Notes: generated from the sequence alone by a model not told the origin. DNA of 6,137 nucleotides from DASYYE01 sp035946955 (GCA_035946955.1 DASYYE010000349.1:1-6137), one strand, 5' to 3'. Positions 1 through 5,683 are shown, numbered from the stretch's first letter. Translations and numbers: made by a program.

Positions 1-1
1 A

Positions 2-556
2 CGAGGGCAGCTCGACGTGCTGCTGGGACACCGGGAAGGGACCGCACCTGCTATCGCGGCGGCCGTCGAGCGCCCGCCGGACACGCTCGCGCTGCCAGCG
101 GCTGAGGCGGGGAACGCCGGCGGGGACTACCCAGGGCCGGCTGGCGGCGCGGACACGGCCCGCTATGCCCACACCGCAGAGTACGGGCTCATTGCGGAGT
201 ACCCTCCGCCTCCCGGTGCGCCAGCGGGGTACTCCCCCTACGACCTGGACGCGGGATACCCAGCAGACATCGAAGAAGCCCAGGAGCTGACCTGCCCCCC
301 GCACGCTGGACACGAGGCCGAGCCACCGGAGACCATGCCCGACAGCCCGTACGGCAGGGAGTACGGTGTCCCCACGCAGGCCACGGACTCACCAGACGAC
401 GAGGGCGCTGCCGACCGAAAGACCGCAGCGGCCGAGCAGCCGCCGGGCGGCACGGACGACGCGGCAGCCGGAGACCAGGACGCCACCGAACCCCCCGGCC
501 CTGCCCCGCGCTTCAACCGCGTGAGGAGCACACCTACGCCCCCGCACGACGAGTAA
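2..556 (+). CDS. C-terminal part of an unidentified protein with a disordered Tyr/Pro/acid-rich tail (5' end outside window)
   Basis: The frame is open from base 2 to the TAA at 554-556 and no stop is seen upstream, so this is probably the tail of a longer protein. A GTG at 17 is possible, but no convincing ribosome-binding site is visible before it. The 184 visible residues are low in hydrophobics and rich in Pro, Gly, Ala, Asp and Glu. Tyrosines recur in short contexts such as DYPGP, AEYGLIAEYPP, GYSPYDL, AGYP and SPYGREYGVP. There is no membrane segment and no catalytic motif, and the composition indicates an intrinsically disordered tail. The last residues turn basic (PRFNRVRS) before a final HDE. 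The gene is convergent with ispF and ends just before a strong hairpin. I do not recognise the family. The biased third-position GC and clean ending make a real gene likely, but its function cannot be read here. Confidence 0.6.
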   Translation, partial: RGQLDVLLGHREGTAPAIAAAVERPPDTLALPAAEAGNAGGDYPGPAGGADTARYAHTAEYGLIAEYPPPPGAPAGYSPYDLDAGYPADIEEAQELTCPPHAGHEAEPPETMPDSPYGREYGVPTQATDSPDDEGAADRKTAAAEQPPGGTDDAAAGDQDATEPPGPAPRFNRVRSTPTPPHDE

Positions 557-566
557 CACCGCACCC

Positions 567-603
567 GCTGACACTCCACCCACAGGGTGGGTGGAGTGTC
601 AGC
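567..603. terminator. Perfect 17-bp hairpin between convergent genes, likely bidirectional terminator
   Basis: The left arm GCTGACACTCCACCCAC (567-583) and the right arm (587-603) are exact reverse complements, with a 3-nt AGG loop. The hairpin sits 10 nt after the stop of the + strand gene and 1 nt after the stop of ispF on the minus strand. No T-tract follows on either strand. That is common in actinobacteria, where U-less hairpins are proposed to end transcription. Because it is symmetric it could serve both genes. Confidence 0.8.
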
Positions 604-604
604 A

Positions 605-1087
605 TCAGGAAGGGACGAGCAAGGCCGTCGCGATAGCGGCGATGCCCTCGCCCCGGCCGGTGAGGCCGAGCCCGTCGGTCGTGGTACCAGCGACGCTCAC
701 CGGGGCGCCGCCGAGTGCCGCGGAGAGCACCTTCTCCGCTTCACTGCGACGCGGCCCGATGCGCGGGCTGTTGGCGACGACCTGGACCGCGACATTGCCC
801 ACGGCGTACCCGGCGCCGCTGACCAGGTCGGCGCAGGCACGGAGCAGGTCCGTGCCTGGGGCTCCCGCCCAGCGCGGCTGCGAGGTGCCGAAGTGCATGC
901 CAAGGTCGCCGAGCCCGGCTGCGGAGAGCAGGGCGTCGCACGCGGCATGCGCGGCTACGTCCCCGTCGGAGTGACCCGCGAGACCCGCCTCACCTGGCCA
1001 GAGGAGACCCGCCAGGTACAGCGGACGCCCAGGCACGAGTGGGTGTACGTCAACCCCAATACCGACCCGGGGCAGCGGATCGAGCAC
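605..1087 (-). CDS. ispF: 2-C-methyl-D-erythritol 2,4-cyclodiphosphate synthase (IspF)
   Basis: IspF converts 4-diphosphocytidyl-2-C-methylerythritol 2-phosphate to the 2,4-cyclodiphosphate with loss of CMP, in the cytosolic MEP isoprenoid pathway. The 160-residue length is normal for this trimeric enzyme. The metal ligands are visible: D13 and H15 in the GVDVHP motif, and H47 in HSDGDVAAH. The C-terminal TTTDGLGLTGRGEG stretch (about 135-148) is the conserved nucleotide-binding and active-site signature. The GTG at 1087 is preferred because GGGG lies 7 nt upstream; the in-frame TTG at 1093 is only 1 nt from that GGGG. It follows carD by 24 nt on the same strand and is probably co-transcribed with it. 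The cytidylyltransferase gene ispD, which often lies between the two, is missing here. The gene ends next to a strong hairpin. Confidence 0.95.
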   Translation of the reverse strand: MLDPLPRVGIGVDVHPLVPGRPLYLAGLLWPGEAGLAGHSDGDVAAHAACDALLSAAGLGDLGMHFGTSQPRWAGAPGTDLLRACADLVSGAGYAVGNVAVQVVANSPRIGPRRSEAEKVLSAALGGAPVSVAGTTTDGLGLTGRGEGIAAIATALLVPS

Positions 1088-1111
1088 AGTCAAACCCCAG
1101 CAGGGGAAATG

Positions 1112-1594
1112 TCAGGACGCGAGGATCTCGTCGAGCAGCGCCTCGGCCTTGTCCTCGTTGGTCTTCTCAGCCAGCGCGAGTTCGCTGACCAGGATCTGCC
1201 GCGCTTTGGCCAGCATCCGCTTCTCACCCGCGGACAGCCCACGCTCCCGGTCCCGGCGCCACAGGTCACGGACGACCTCGGCTACCTTGTTGACGTCACC
1301 GGAGGCTAGCTTTTCGAGGTTGGCCTTGTAACGACGCGACCAGTTCGTCGGTTCCTCGGTGTGTGGTGCGCGGAGCACCTCGAAGACCCGTTCCAGACCT
1401 TCCTGGCCCACAACATCGCGCACGCCGACCAGTTCTGCGTTGTCAGCGGGCACGCGTACGGTCAAATCACCCTTGTCGACTTTGAGTACGAGATAAGTCT
1501 TGTCCACGCCCTTGATGGTTCGCATCTCGATCTCTTCGATGCGAGCAGCCCCATGGTGGGGGTAGACGACCGTGTCGCCGACCTTGAAAGTCAT
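1112..1594 (-). CDS. carD: CarD family RNA polymerase-binding transcription regulator
   Basis: CarD binds the RNA polymerase beta subunit and stabilises the open complex, notably at rRNA promoters; it is essential in mycobacteria. The 160-residue protein has an N-terminal RNA polymerase interaction domain (about 1-53, beginning MTFKVGDTVVYPHHG). A helical DNA-binding domain (about 60-160) follows, with the conserved stretch TEEPTNWSRRYKANLEKLAS. Residues known to matter in M. tuberculosis CarD are conserved at the same numbers: R25 and R47 for polymerase contact, W85 for wedging at the -10 region, and R87 and K90 for DNA contact. The ATG at 1594 is chosen over one at 1603 because it matches the family N-terminus. 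It also has GGAAGGGG (1605-1612) 10 nt upstream, whereas that site is only 1 nt from the 1603 ATG. It is first in a carD-ispF pair and divergent from the envelope genes beyond the repeat. Confidence 0.96.
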   Translation of the reverse strand: MTFKVGDTVVYPHHGAARIEEIEMRTIKGVDKTYLVLKVDKGDLTVRVPADNAELVGVRDVVGQEGLERVFEVLRAPHTEEPTNWSRRYKANLEKLASGDVNKVAEVVRDLWRRDRERGLSAGEKRMLAKARQILVSELALAEKTNEDKAEALLDEILAS

Positions 1595-1614
1595 GTGGCA
1601 CATACCCCTTCCGC

Positions 1615-1652
1615 TGCCCCAATGCTACCACGTCAGACGTCGCCCAATATTC
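1615..1652 (-). promoter_or_regulatory. Candidate carD promoter region with an 11-bp palindrome
   Basis: On the minus strand a TAGCAT hexamer (1627-1622) fits an actinobacterial -10 element. It would start transcription near 1615, just before the carD ribosome-binding site GGAAGGGG. No good -35 hexamer is present at the usual distance; AT-rich AATATT lies near the expected place. The palindrome ACGTC-A-GACGT (1630-1640) sits in the spacer and could be an operator. The assignment is by eye. Confidence 0.3.
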
Positions 1653-1724
1653 GCTTCGGCGGGCAAACATGCAGGTCAAGGGCCTAGTTAAACGATGTGA
1701 AAGTGCGTCCGCCGCGCCGCGGGA

Positions 1725-1876
1725 GGGGTTGCCCCCACTACGCAGAGTGGCAGCCCCGCGTGTGCAGGCTCGCCGCCCACACAAGATCACTTTCGAGTTG
1801 ACGCAGGTAGCAGCCCTATGACTGCAACCTGCTACACCCGCTTTGCGTAACGCGACCACCGCGTGCCAAAGGGCAC
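1725..1876. other. Gene-free, structure-rich intergenic segment with three potential hairpins
   Basis: No convincing coding frame is seen between the carD start region and 2127. Three potential hairpins occur in series. First, GGGGTTGCC (1725-1733) pairs with GGCAGCCCC (1749-1757), with one G-T pair and an inner ACT/AGT stem. Second, GCAGGTAGCAG (1803-1813) pairs with CTGCAACCTGC (1822-1832) with one mismatch, and it competes with an alternative GTAGCAG/CTGCTAC pairing (1807-1813 with 1829-1835). Third, GTGCC (1863-1867) pairs with GGCAC (1872-1876) over an AAAG loop. The alternative pairing would suit an attenuator or a small RNA, but no known RNA family was recognised and the strand is undetermined. 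Confidence 0.3.
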
Positions 1877-1899
1877 CTCAAGGCGCCCCGGACTAACAC

Positions 1900-2020
1900 G
1901 AGCGAGCCGCAGGGGCGCGGCGCTGCCTGGACTGAGGAGCGAGGAGCGAAGCGACGAGTGACGAGGGAAGGCAGTGCCTCAAAGCGCCCCGGAGGCGAGC
2001 GAGGACTAGCAGGGTGAGCG
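1900..2020 (+). repeat. Left copy of a 121-bp inverted repeat flanking the two envelope genes
   Basis: This segment matches the reverse complement of 3685-3805 at 117 of 121 positions without gaps. The differences seen are at 1903, 1909, 1975 and 2015. It contains a purine-rich stretch (gaggagcgaggagcgaagcg, 1934-1953) and a distal module with CGCCTC (1975-1980, first base T here) facing GAGGCG. It lies in the divergent gap between carD and the thioredoxin-like gene. A shortened related module (CCTCAAGGCGCCCCGG then ACTAACA) precedes it at 1876-1898. The sequence looks like a dispersed intergenic repeat rather than an insertion sequence, because no transposase is present. Confidence 0.9.
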
Positions 2021-2021
2021 C

Positions 2022-2079
2022 AGGAGCGAGGAAGGAAGACAGCGCCTCAAAGCGCCCCGGAGGCGAGCGAGGACTAGCA
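2022..2079 (+). repeat. Extra tandem copy of the distal repeat module
   Basis: Positions 2044-2079 repeat 1976-2011 exactly (36 nt), and the preceding bases (2022-2043) resemble the purine-rich stretch before the first copy. The module includes the 6-bp hairpin arms CGCCTC (2043-2048) and GAGGCG (2060-2065) around an 11-nt loop. Only the left end carries this extra copy. The right end has instead duplicated a different module. Confidence 0.85.
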
Positions 2080-2088
2080 CAGGGGGCG

Positions 2089-2117
2089 GTGACGGATCGG
2101 CCGCGCTGACTCATACT
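2089..2117 (+). promoter_or_regulatory. Candidate promoter of the thioredoxin-like gene
   Basis: GTGACG (2089-2094) and CATACT (2112-2117) are separated by 17 nt. Each matches four of six consensus bases of the housekeeping -35 and -10 hexamers. The expected start near 2124 is just upstream of the gene. The site begins about 10 nt after the last repeat module, so the left repeat would lie outside the transcript. Confidence 0.35.
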
Positions 2118-2127
2118 GGAGATAACC

Positions 2128-2148
2128 ATGCCGGAGAGATGCGCGTGA
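2128..2148 (+). promoter_or_regulatory. Possible leader mini-ORF MPERCA overlapping the next start by GTGA
   Basis: ATG at 2128 opens a six-codon frame reading MPERCA that ends at TGA 2146-2148. A GGAG (2118-2121) lies 6 nt upstream of the ATG. The stop overlaps the preferred GTG start of the next gene (2145) as GTGA, the usual geometry for translational coupling. A similar arrangement precedes senX3. If transcription starts near 2124, the GGAG would not be in the transcript, which weakens the case. Confidence 0.25.
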
Positions 2149-2918
2149 ACGGTGGCGGCGACACAAGGCCGGACGATGACGGACTGCCCGCAGTCGATGT
2201 CGTAGTACCGGACGATGCTTCGGAACTCGACCGGGATGTGCAGGCCTATTACCGCGAACTCAGGGCGCGGCGGCGGCGGCAGAGGCTGCGGCGCCTGCTG
2301 GCGCCACTGTCCCGGGACGGGATGGTCCTGCCAGTGCTTGCGGGCTGCCTGGCACTGACCCTGCTCGCTGGCGCGCTGCTGACGGTGTTCACCGCTGGCG
2401 AAACCGTCGGTGGCCCACCAGCAACAGGTGAGCGGTCCCGGGGTACGACGTCGCCGGCCAGCACCCGGCCACACCACCAGCACCCTGCATCCCACCCGGT
2501 CGGCCAGATGCTGCCGGGGGACCCAGTCACGATGGCCAACGGGCTGGTCGAACCGCTGACCAACCTGACTGCTGGCAAGGTCCTCGTGCTGGCACTGGTG
2601 CCGGCCGGCTGCCAGTGCCTGTCAGGCCTGCTTGCGCTGACGGGTGAGACAGCTAAGGCCGGCACGGCTGCCTACCTGGTCGGGCTGGGGCCCAGCGGCG
2701 CCGTGGTGAACACGCTGGCCCACAAGGTTGGCCTGGCACCCTCCCATGCGGTCGTGGATGCTTCGGGTGCGCTTGAAAAGCGCTTCCGCCCCGCCGGGCT
2801 GACCGCAGTCGTGGTAGGTGCCGACGGGTCAGTTGCGCAGGTCGTGCCCGAAGGCCACGGCTTCGCTCTGCTGCCACTGCTGCACCAACTGGTCGCGGCC
2901 ACCGCGGTGCAGCGCTAG
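2145..2918 (+). CDS. Membrane-anchored thioredoxin-fold-like protein with CxC motif
   Basis: The 257-residue protein has an acidic N-terminus (about 1-35) and an Arg-rich patch (about 38-52, RELRARRRRQRLRR). One membrane helix (about 61-84, VLPVLAGCLALTLLAGALL) follows, then a Ser/Thr/His/Pro linker with PHHQHP (about 100-120). The C-terminal domain (about 121-257) should lie outside the membrane, since the basic patch precedes the helix. It resembles TlpA/ResA-type thioredoxin folds: a strand GKVLVLALVPA leads into GCQC (C156, C158), and later come VVDASGALEKRF and VVVGADGSV. The usual CxxC is a CxC, and the cis-Pro before the last strands is not evident, so redox activity is unproven. GTG 2145 is preferred over ATG 2139 because GGAGAG (2133-2138) is 6 nt away rather than directly adjacent. 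It precedes the LpqE-like gene by 116 nt on the same strand. Confidence 0.82.
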   Translation: MNGGGDTRPDDDGLPAVDVVVPDDASELDRDVQAYYRELRARRRRQRLRRLLAPLSRDGMVLPVLAGCLALTLLAGALLTVFTAGETVGGPPATGERSRGTTSPASTRPHHQHPASHPVGQMLPGDPVTMANGLVEPLTNLTAGKVLVLALVPAGCQCLSGLLALTGETAKAGTAAYLVGLGPSGAVVNTLAHKVGLAPSHAVVDASGALEKRFRPAGLTAVVVGADGSVAQVVPEGHGFALLPLLHQLVAATAVQR

Positions 2919-3034
2919 CGCGGGGGGTACTGCTACCGCCCGTCGTAGCGGACCGATACGCTGTGCCGCGTCTCGTCTTCCGCGGGCTGTCCCGTGGATC
3001 GCTGGTGCAGTCTTGTCGTCCGGAGGAGCACGCC

Positions 3035-3670
3035 GTGATTCCCAGGGGCCGCAGCGCCATCCCGCTGAGATGGCTCTCCGCAGTGGCTGCCATCGCGCTG
3101 GTCCCGGCCGTCGCCGGATGTGAGGCCGGGCTGAACGCGCCCACGCTGCACTGGCACCAGCCGACCGCGGGCACGTCCGCCATCGTGGACAACACGATCC
3201 GGATCGCCAACATGTTCGTGCTGGGCGCAGCGCCCCGGTTCTCCCTGGCACCAGGCAGGTCGACGGGAGTGTTCTTCGCCCTCACCAACAGTGGCGCGCC
3301 GGATGCACTGGTCGGCATGTCAGCGCCAGGCACCGCCCTCGCCGTGCGGCTCCCGAACGGTGGGATACAGATCGGCCGCAACGCGCAGGTCCGGCTGACC
3401 GGGCCGGTGCCCCGGGTGGTGCTGGCAGGGTTGCTCCGGCCGGTGAGGGGCGGGAGCACGGTCCGCCTGTTGCTGAGCTTCCGCAACGCTGGGGTCGTGG
3501 TGTTGGAGGTACCGGTGATGCCCCGGTCGGGGCCCTACGCGACGTTCGCGCCAGTGACACCGTCGCCGACGCCGACTCCGGCCACGACCGGGGTACCCCA
3601 CGGGAGCCCCAGCCCGGTGCCGACGGTCACGCCCGCGCCAGCCGCCACGCCCTCACCAACAGCGAGCTGA
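3035..3670 (+). CDS. LpqE-like lipoprotein
   Basis: The 211-residue protein has a clear lipoprotein signal peptide: basic residues at 4-12, a hydrophobic core (about 13-25), and the lipobox VAGC with C29 as the predicted lipidated cysteine. The mature part (about 30-172) resembles M. tuberculosis LpqE in layout, with a beta-rich domain containing VDNTIRIANMFV, FFALTNSGAPDALVG and LLLSFRNAGVVVLEVPV. In M. tuberculosis, lpqE is also divergent from carD, which supports the match. Some annotations place such proteins near copper chaperones, but no clear Met/His copper motif is seen. The tail (about 175-211) is Pro/Thr/Ser-rich and may span the wall. The GTG at 3035 is chosen because GGAGGAG (3022-3028) lies 6 nt upstream and the signal peptide starts there; a longer frame from 2963 would bury the signal. 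The gene ends 14 nt before the right repeat. Confidence 0.85.
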   Translation: MIPRGRSAIPLRWLSAVAAIALVPAVAGCEAGLNAPTLHWHQPTAGTSAIVDNTIRIANMFVLGAAPRFSLAPGRSTGVFFALTNSGAPDALVGMSAPGTALAVRLPNGGIQIGRNAQVRLTGPVPRVVLAGLLRPVRGGSTVRLLLSFRNAGVVVLEVPVMPRSGPYATFAPVTPSPTPTPATTGVPHGSPSPVPTVTPAPAATPSPTAS

Positions 3671-3684
3671 TGCCCTGCTAGTCC

Positions 3685-3805
3685 CGCTCGCCCTGCTAGT
3701 CCTCGCTCGCCTCCGGGGCGCTTTGAGGCGCTGCCTTCCCTCGTCACTCGTCGCTTCGCTCCTCGCTCCTCAGTCCAGGCAGCGCCGCGCCCCTGTGGCT
3801 CACTC
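3685..3805 (-). repeat. Right, inverted copy of the 121-bp repeat
   Basis: This segment is the reverse complement of 1900-2020 with four mismatches. With the related sequence around it (3671-3857), it fills the whole gap between the convergent lipoprotein gene and regX3. CGCCTC (3708-3713) and GAGGCG (3725-3730) can form a 6-bp hairpin, so it could help end transcription from either side. A shorter duplicated piece, CCCTGCTAGTC, appears at 3673-3683 and again at 3691-3701. Frames through it encode only arginine-rich, low-complexity peptides. Confidence 0.9.
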
Positions 3806-3808
3806 GCG

Positions 3809-3844
3809 AGTCCAGGCAGCGCCGCGCCCCTGCGGCTCACTCGC
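3809..3844 (-). repeat. Extra tandem copy of the proximal repeat module
   Basis: The 36-nt segment repeats 3772-3807 with one mismatch (position 3831, C, against T at 3795... in the module's CTGnGGC stretch). It contains the GC-rich string GGCAGCGCCGCGCCCCTG. Only the right end carries this second copy, so the two ends of the inverted repeat have expanded different modules. The remaining 13 nt up to the regX3 stop show nothing further. Confidence 0.8.
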
Positions 3845-3857
3845 CGTAGCCTCGTCC

Positions 3858-4547
3858 CTAGTCGCCGGGCTCGAACTTGTAGCCGAGCCCGCGGACGGTG
3901 ATGATGTGCCGCGGGTTGCCCGGGTCGTTCTCGATCTTGGCGCGTAGCCGCTTGACGTGCACGTCCAGCGTCTTGGTGTCCCCGACATAGTCCGCGCCCC
4001 AGACGCGGTCGATGAGCTGCATCCTGGTCAGCACCCGGCCGGAGTTGCGCAGCAGCACCTCCAGCAGCTCGAACTCCTTGAGCGGCAACTGGACCTGTGC
4101 GCCCCGCACGGCGACCACGTGACGGTCCACATCCATCCGCACCGGGCCCGACTCCATCACCGACGCCCCTGTGCCGTCTGGCGTGTCCCCGCGGCGGCGC
4201 AGCACCGCGCGCATCCGGGCCACCAGCTCCCGTGAGGAGAACGGCTTGGTCACATAGTCATCGGCACCAAGCTCAAGACCAACGACCTTATCGATCTCGC
4301 TGTCCTTTGCTGTCAGCATGATCACCGGGACGTTGGAGCGCTCCCGCAGCGTGCGGCAGACCTCGCTGCCGGGCAGGCCCGGCAGCATGAGGTCGAGCAG
4401 CACCAGGTCCGCACCGTCGCGGTCGAACGACTCAAGTGCGTCCGGGCCGGTCCCGCAGACCGCCACCTCAAAACCTTCCCTGCGCAGCATGTAGGACAGC
4501 GCGTCGCTGAAACCCTCTTCATCCTCGACCACGAGCACCCGAGTCAC
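3858..4547 (-). CDS. regX3: Response regulator RegX3 (OmpR/PhoB family)
   Basis: RegX3 is the DNA-binding partner of SenX3 and controls phosphate-starvation genes in mycobacteria. The 229-residue protein has a receiver domain (about 1-118) with the acidic pocket E8/D9, phospho-acceptor D52 in LLDLMLPG, T79 in VIMLTAKD, and K101 in DDYVTKP. A winged-helix DNA-binding domain (about 131-226) includes the recognition-helix stretch TKTLDVHVKRLRAKIE and the wing VRGLGYKF. These regions closely match M. tuberculosis RegX3. The start is GTG at 4547, with GGGAGG 7 nt upstream inside the senX3 end. The start overlaps the senX3 stop by 4 nt (GTGA), so the two are translationally coupled. In M. tuberculosis the pair is separated by repeat units instead. 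The stop TAG directly abuts the repeat region downstream. Confidence 0.97.
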   Translation of the reverse strand: MTRVLVVEDEEGFSDALSYMLRREGFEVAVCGTGPDALESFDRDGADLVLLDLMLPGLPGSEVCRTLRERSNVPVIMLTAKDSEIDKVVGLELGADDYVTKPFSSRELVARMRAVLRRRGDTPDGTGASVMESGPVRMDVDRHVVAVRGAQVQLPLKEFELLEVLLRNSGRVLTRMQLIDRVWGADYVGDTKTLDVHVKRLRAKIENDPGNPRHIITVRGLGYKFEPGD

Positions 4548-5683
4548 TTCACTGCCTCCCTGACAGGTTGCCCACGGCCAGCCGTTCTGGGTTTGCCGAC
4601 AGCCGGGGGGTTGCTGAGGATGGGCAGCCGGAGTGTGAAGGTTGAACCGGCTCCCTCCTTGCTCCAGACCGTGACCTTGCCGCCGTGCGCGGCCATCACG
4701 TGCTTCACGATCGCGAGCCCCAGTCCAGTCCCGCCGGTCGCGCGGGATCTGGCGGGGTCAACCCGGTAGAAGCGCTCGAATATCCGTTCCAGGTCGCCTT
4801 CTGGGATGCCGATGCCCTGGTCTTCGACGCTGATCTGCGCGCCGCTGTCGCCATCTCGGCTGGCCGTGGCTACCACCCGGGTCTTCTCGGGGCTGTAGGC
4901 CACGGCGTTTTCCAGGAGGTTGCGCAGTGCGGTGACGAGCAGGTCCTCGTCACCCAGCACGGTGAGGCCATCGTCACCGGCCGCTACGAGTTCGATGCCA
5001 CGGGCACTGGCTTTCAGGCGGCACCGGTCAAGCGCCTCTGCCACTACCGCACTGAGGTCGACCGGGTGCGGGTCAGGGACGGGTTCGGCTGCCTGGATCC
5101 TCGACAGGGTGATCAGGTCCTGCACCAGGTGGGTGAGGCGGGAGGCCTCCTGGCGCATGCGCCCAGCGAAGCGGCGCACCGCCTCCGGGTCGTCTGCAGC
5201 CTCTTCCATGGTCTCCGCCAGCAGCGCGAGCGCACCGACCGGAGTCTTGAGCTCGTGGCTGATGTTGGCCACGAAGTCGCGCCGCACCTGCTCCACCCGG
5301 CGGCTCTCGGTCTGGTCCTCGGCCAGCAGCAGGATCAGCCCTTCGCCGCCAGCCGCGCTGCCCAGTGGGGCCACCCGGACGGCGAAGCTCGTGGGCCGGC
5401 CGAACTTGCGCCCGGACACCTCGAGCTCACCCTCCCTGGTCTCGCCGTCCCGGCGGACCTGGCGGACCAGGGCGAGCAGTTCGCCCACCATGAGCTGGTC
5501 GTCCTGGACGAGGCCGAACGCCACGGCGGCGGCACTCGCCATCAGGACCCGGTCGTCACGGTCCAGCACCACAGCTGATGACGAGAGGACTGAAAGAACT
5601 GAGGCCACAGCGGGAGGGAGTTTGGTCGCCTGCCGCCGCTCTTCGGGGAACCCAGGGTCCACGAGTTCCCTGCGTGTCTTCAC
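4544..5683 (-). CDS. senX3: Sensor histidine kinase SenX3, without N-terminal membrane segment
   Basis: SenX3 phosphorylates RegX3. The 379-residue protein has a PAS-like sensor region (about 22-122), then the dimerisation and phospho-acceptor helix RRDFVANISHELKTPVGA with H143. An ATPase domain follows, with the N-box around N259 (LRNLLENAVAYSP), G1 VEDQGIGIP (D288), the F-box FERFYR, and G2 GGTGLGLAIVKH. M. tuberculosis SenX3 (about 410 residues) begins with a hydrophobic membrane region before PAS. Here only about 20 polar residues (TRRELVDPGFPEERR) precede it, so the kinase looks cytosolic. The frame has no ATG, GTG or TTG between TTG 5689 and the upstream stop at 5752-5750, so no longer N-terminus fits. 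GTG 5683 is preferred over TTG 5689, because GGGG is 7 nt from the GTG but 1 nt from the TTG. The stop overlaps the regX3 start. Confidence 0.94.
   Translation of the reverse strand: MKTRRELVDPGFPEERRQATKLPPAVASVLSVLSSSAVVLDRDDRVLMASAAAVAFGLVQDDQLMVGELLALVRQVRRDGETREGELEVSGRKFGRPTSFAVRVAPLGSAAGGEGLILLLAEDQTESRRVEQVRRDFVANISHELKTPVGALALLAETMEEAADDPEAVRRFAGRMRQEASRLTHLVQDLITLSRIQAAEPVPDPHPVDLSAVVAEALDRCRLKASARGIELVAAGDDGLTVLGDEDLLVTALRNLLENAVAYSPEKTRVVATASRDGDSGAQISVEDQGIGIPEGDLERIFERFYRVDPARSRATGGTGLGLAIVKHVMAAHGGKVTVWSKEGAGSTFTLRLPILSNPPAVGKPRTAGRGQPVREAVK

Noticed and set aside
587..1309. Long + strand frame of 240 codons opposite ispF and carD
   Set aside because: It lies antisense to two genes with clear family motifs, and its translation shows no recognisable domain. 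It is a high-GC shadow frame.
1900..2079. Possible CRISPR array, because repeat units are about 36 nt
   Set aside because: Copies are few, they are not separated by unique spacers of even length, they contain other shared modules, and no cas gene is present.
2963..3034. Upstream ATG start for the lipoprotein gene
   Set aside because: It would place 24 residues before the signal peptide, while GTG 3035 has GGAGGAG at 6 nt and gives a normal lipoprotein leader.
2653..3486. Minus-strand frame of 277 codons across the two envelope genes
   Set aside because: It is antisense to genes supported by a lipobox, a membrane helix and ribosome-binding sites. Its translation is Arg/Pro/Ser-rich with no domain.
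1900..3805. Possible insertion sequence or composite transposon
   Set aside because: No transposase or integrase is encoded between the inverted arms and no target-site duplication was found. The cargo resembles conserved core neighbours of carD.
3535..3840. Minus-strand frame through the right repeat encoding an arginine-rich peptide
   Set aside because: Its sequence is dictated by the repeat and it has no supported start. Similar peptides would appear wherever the repeat occurs.
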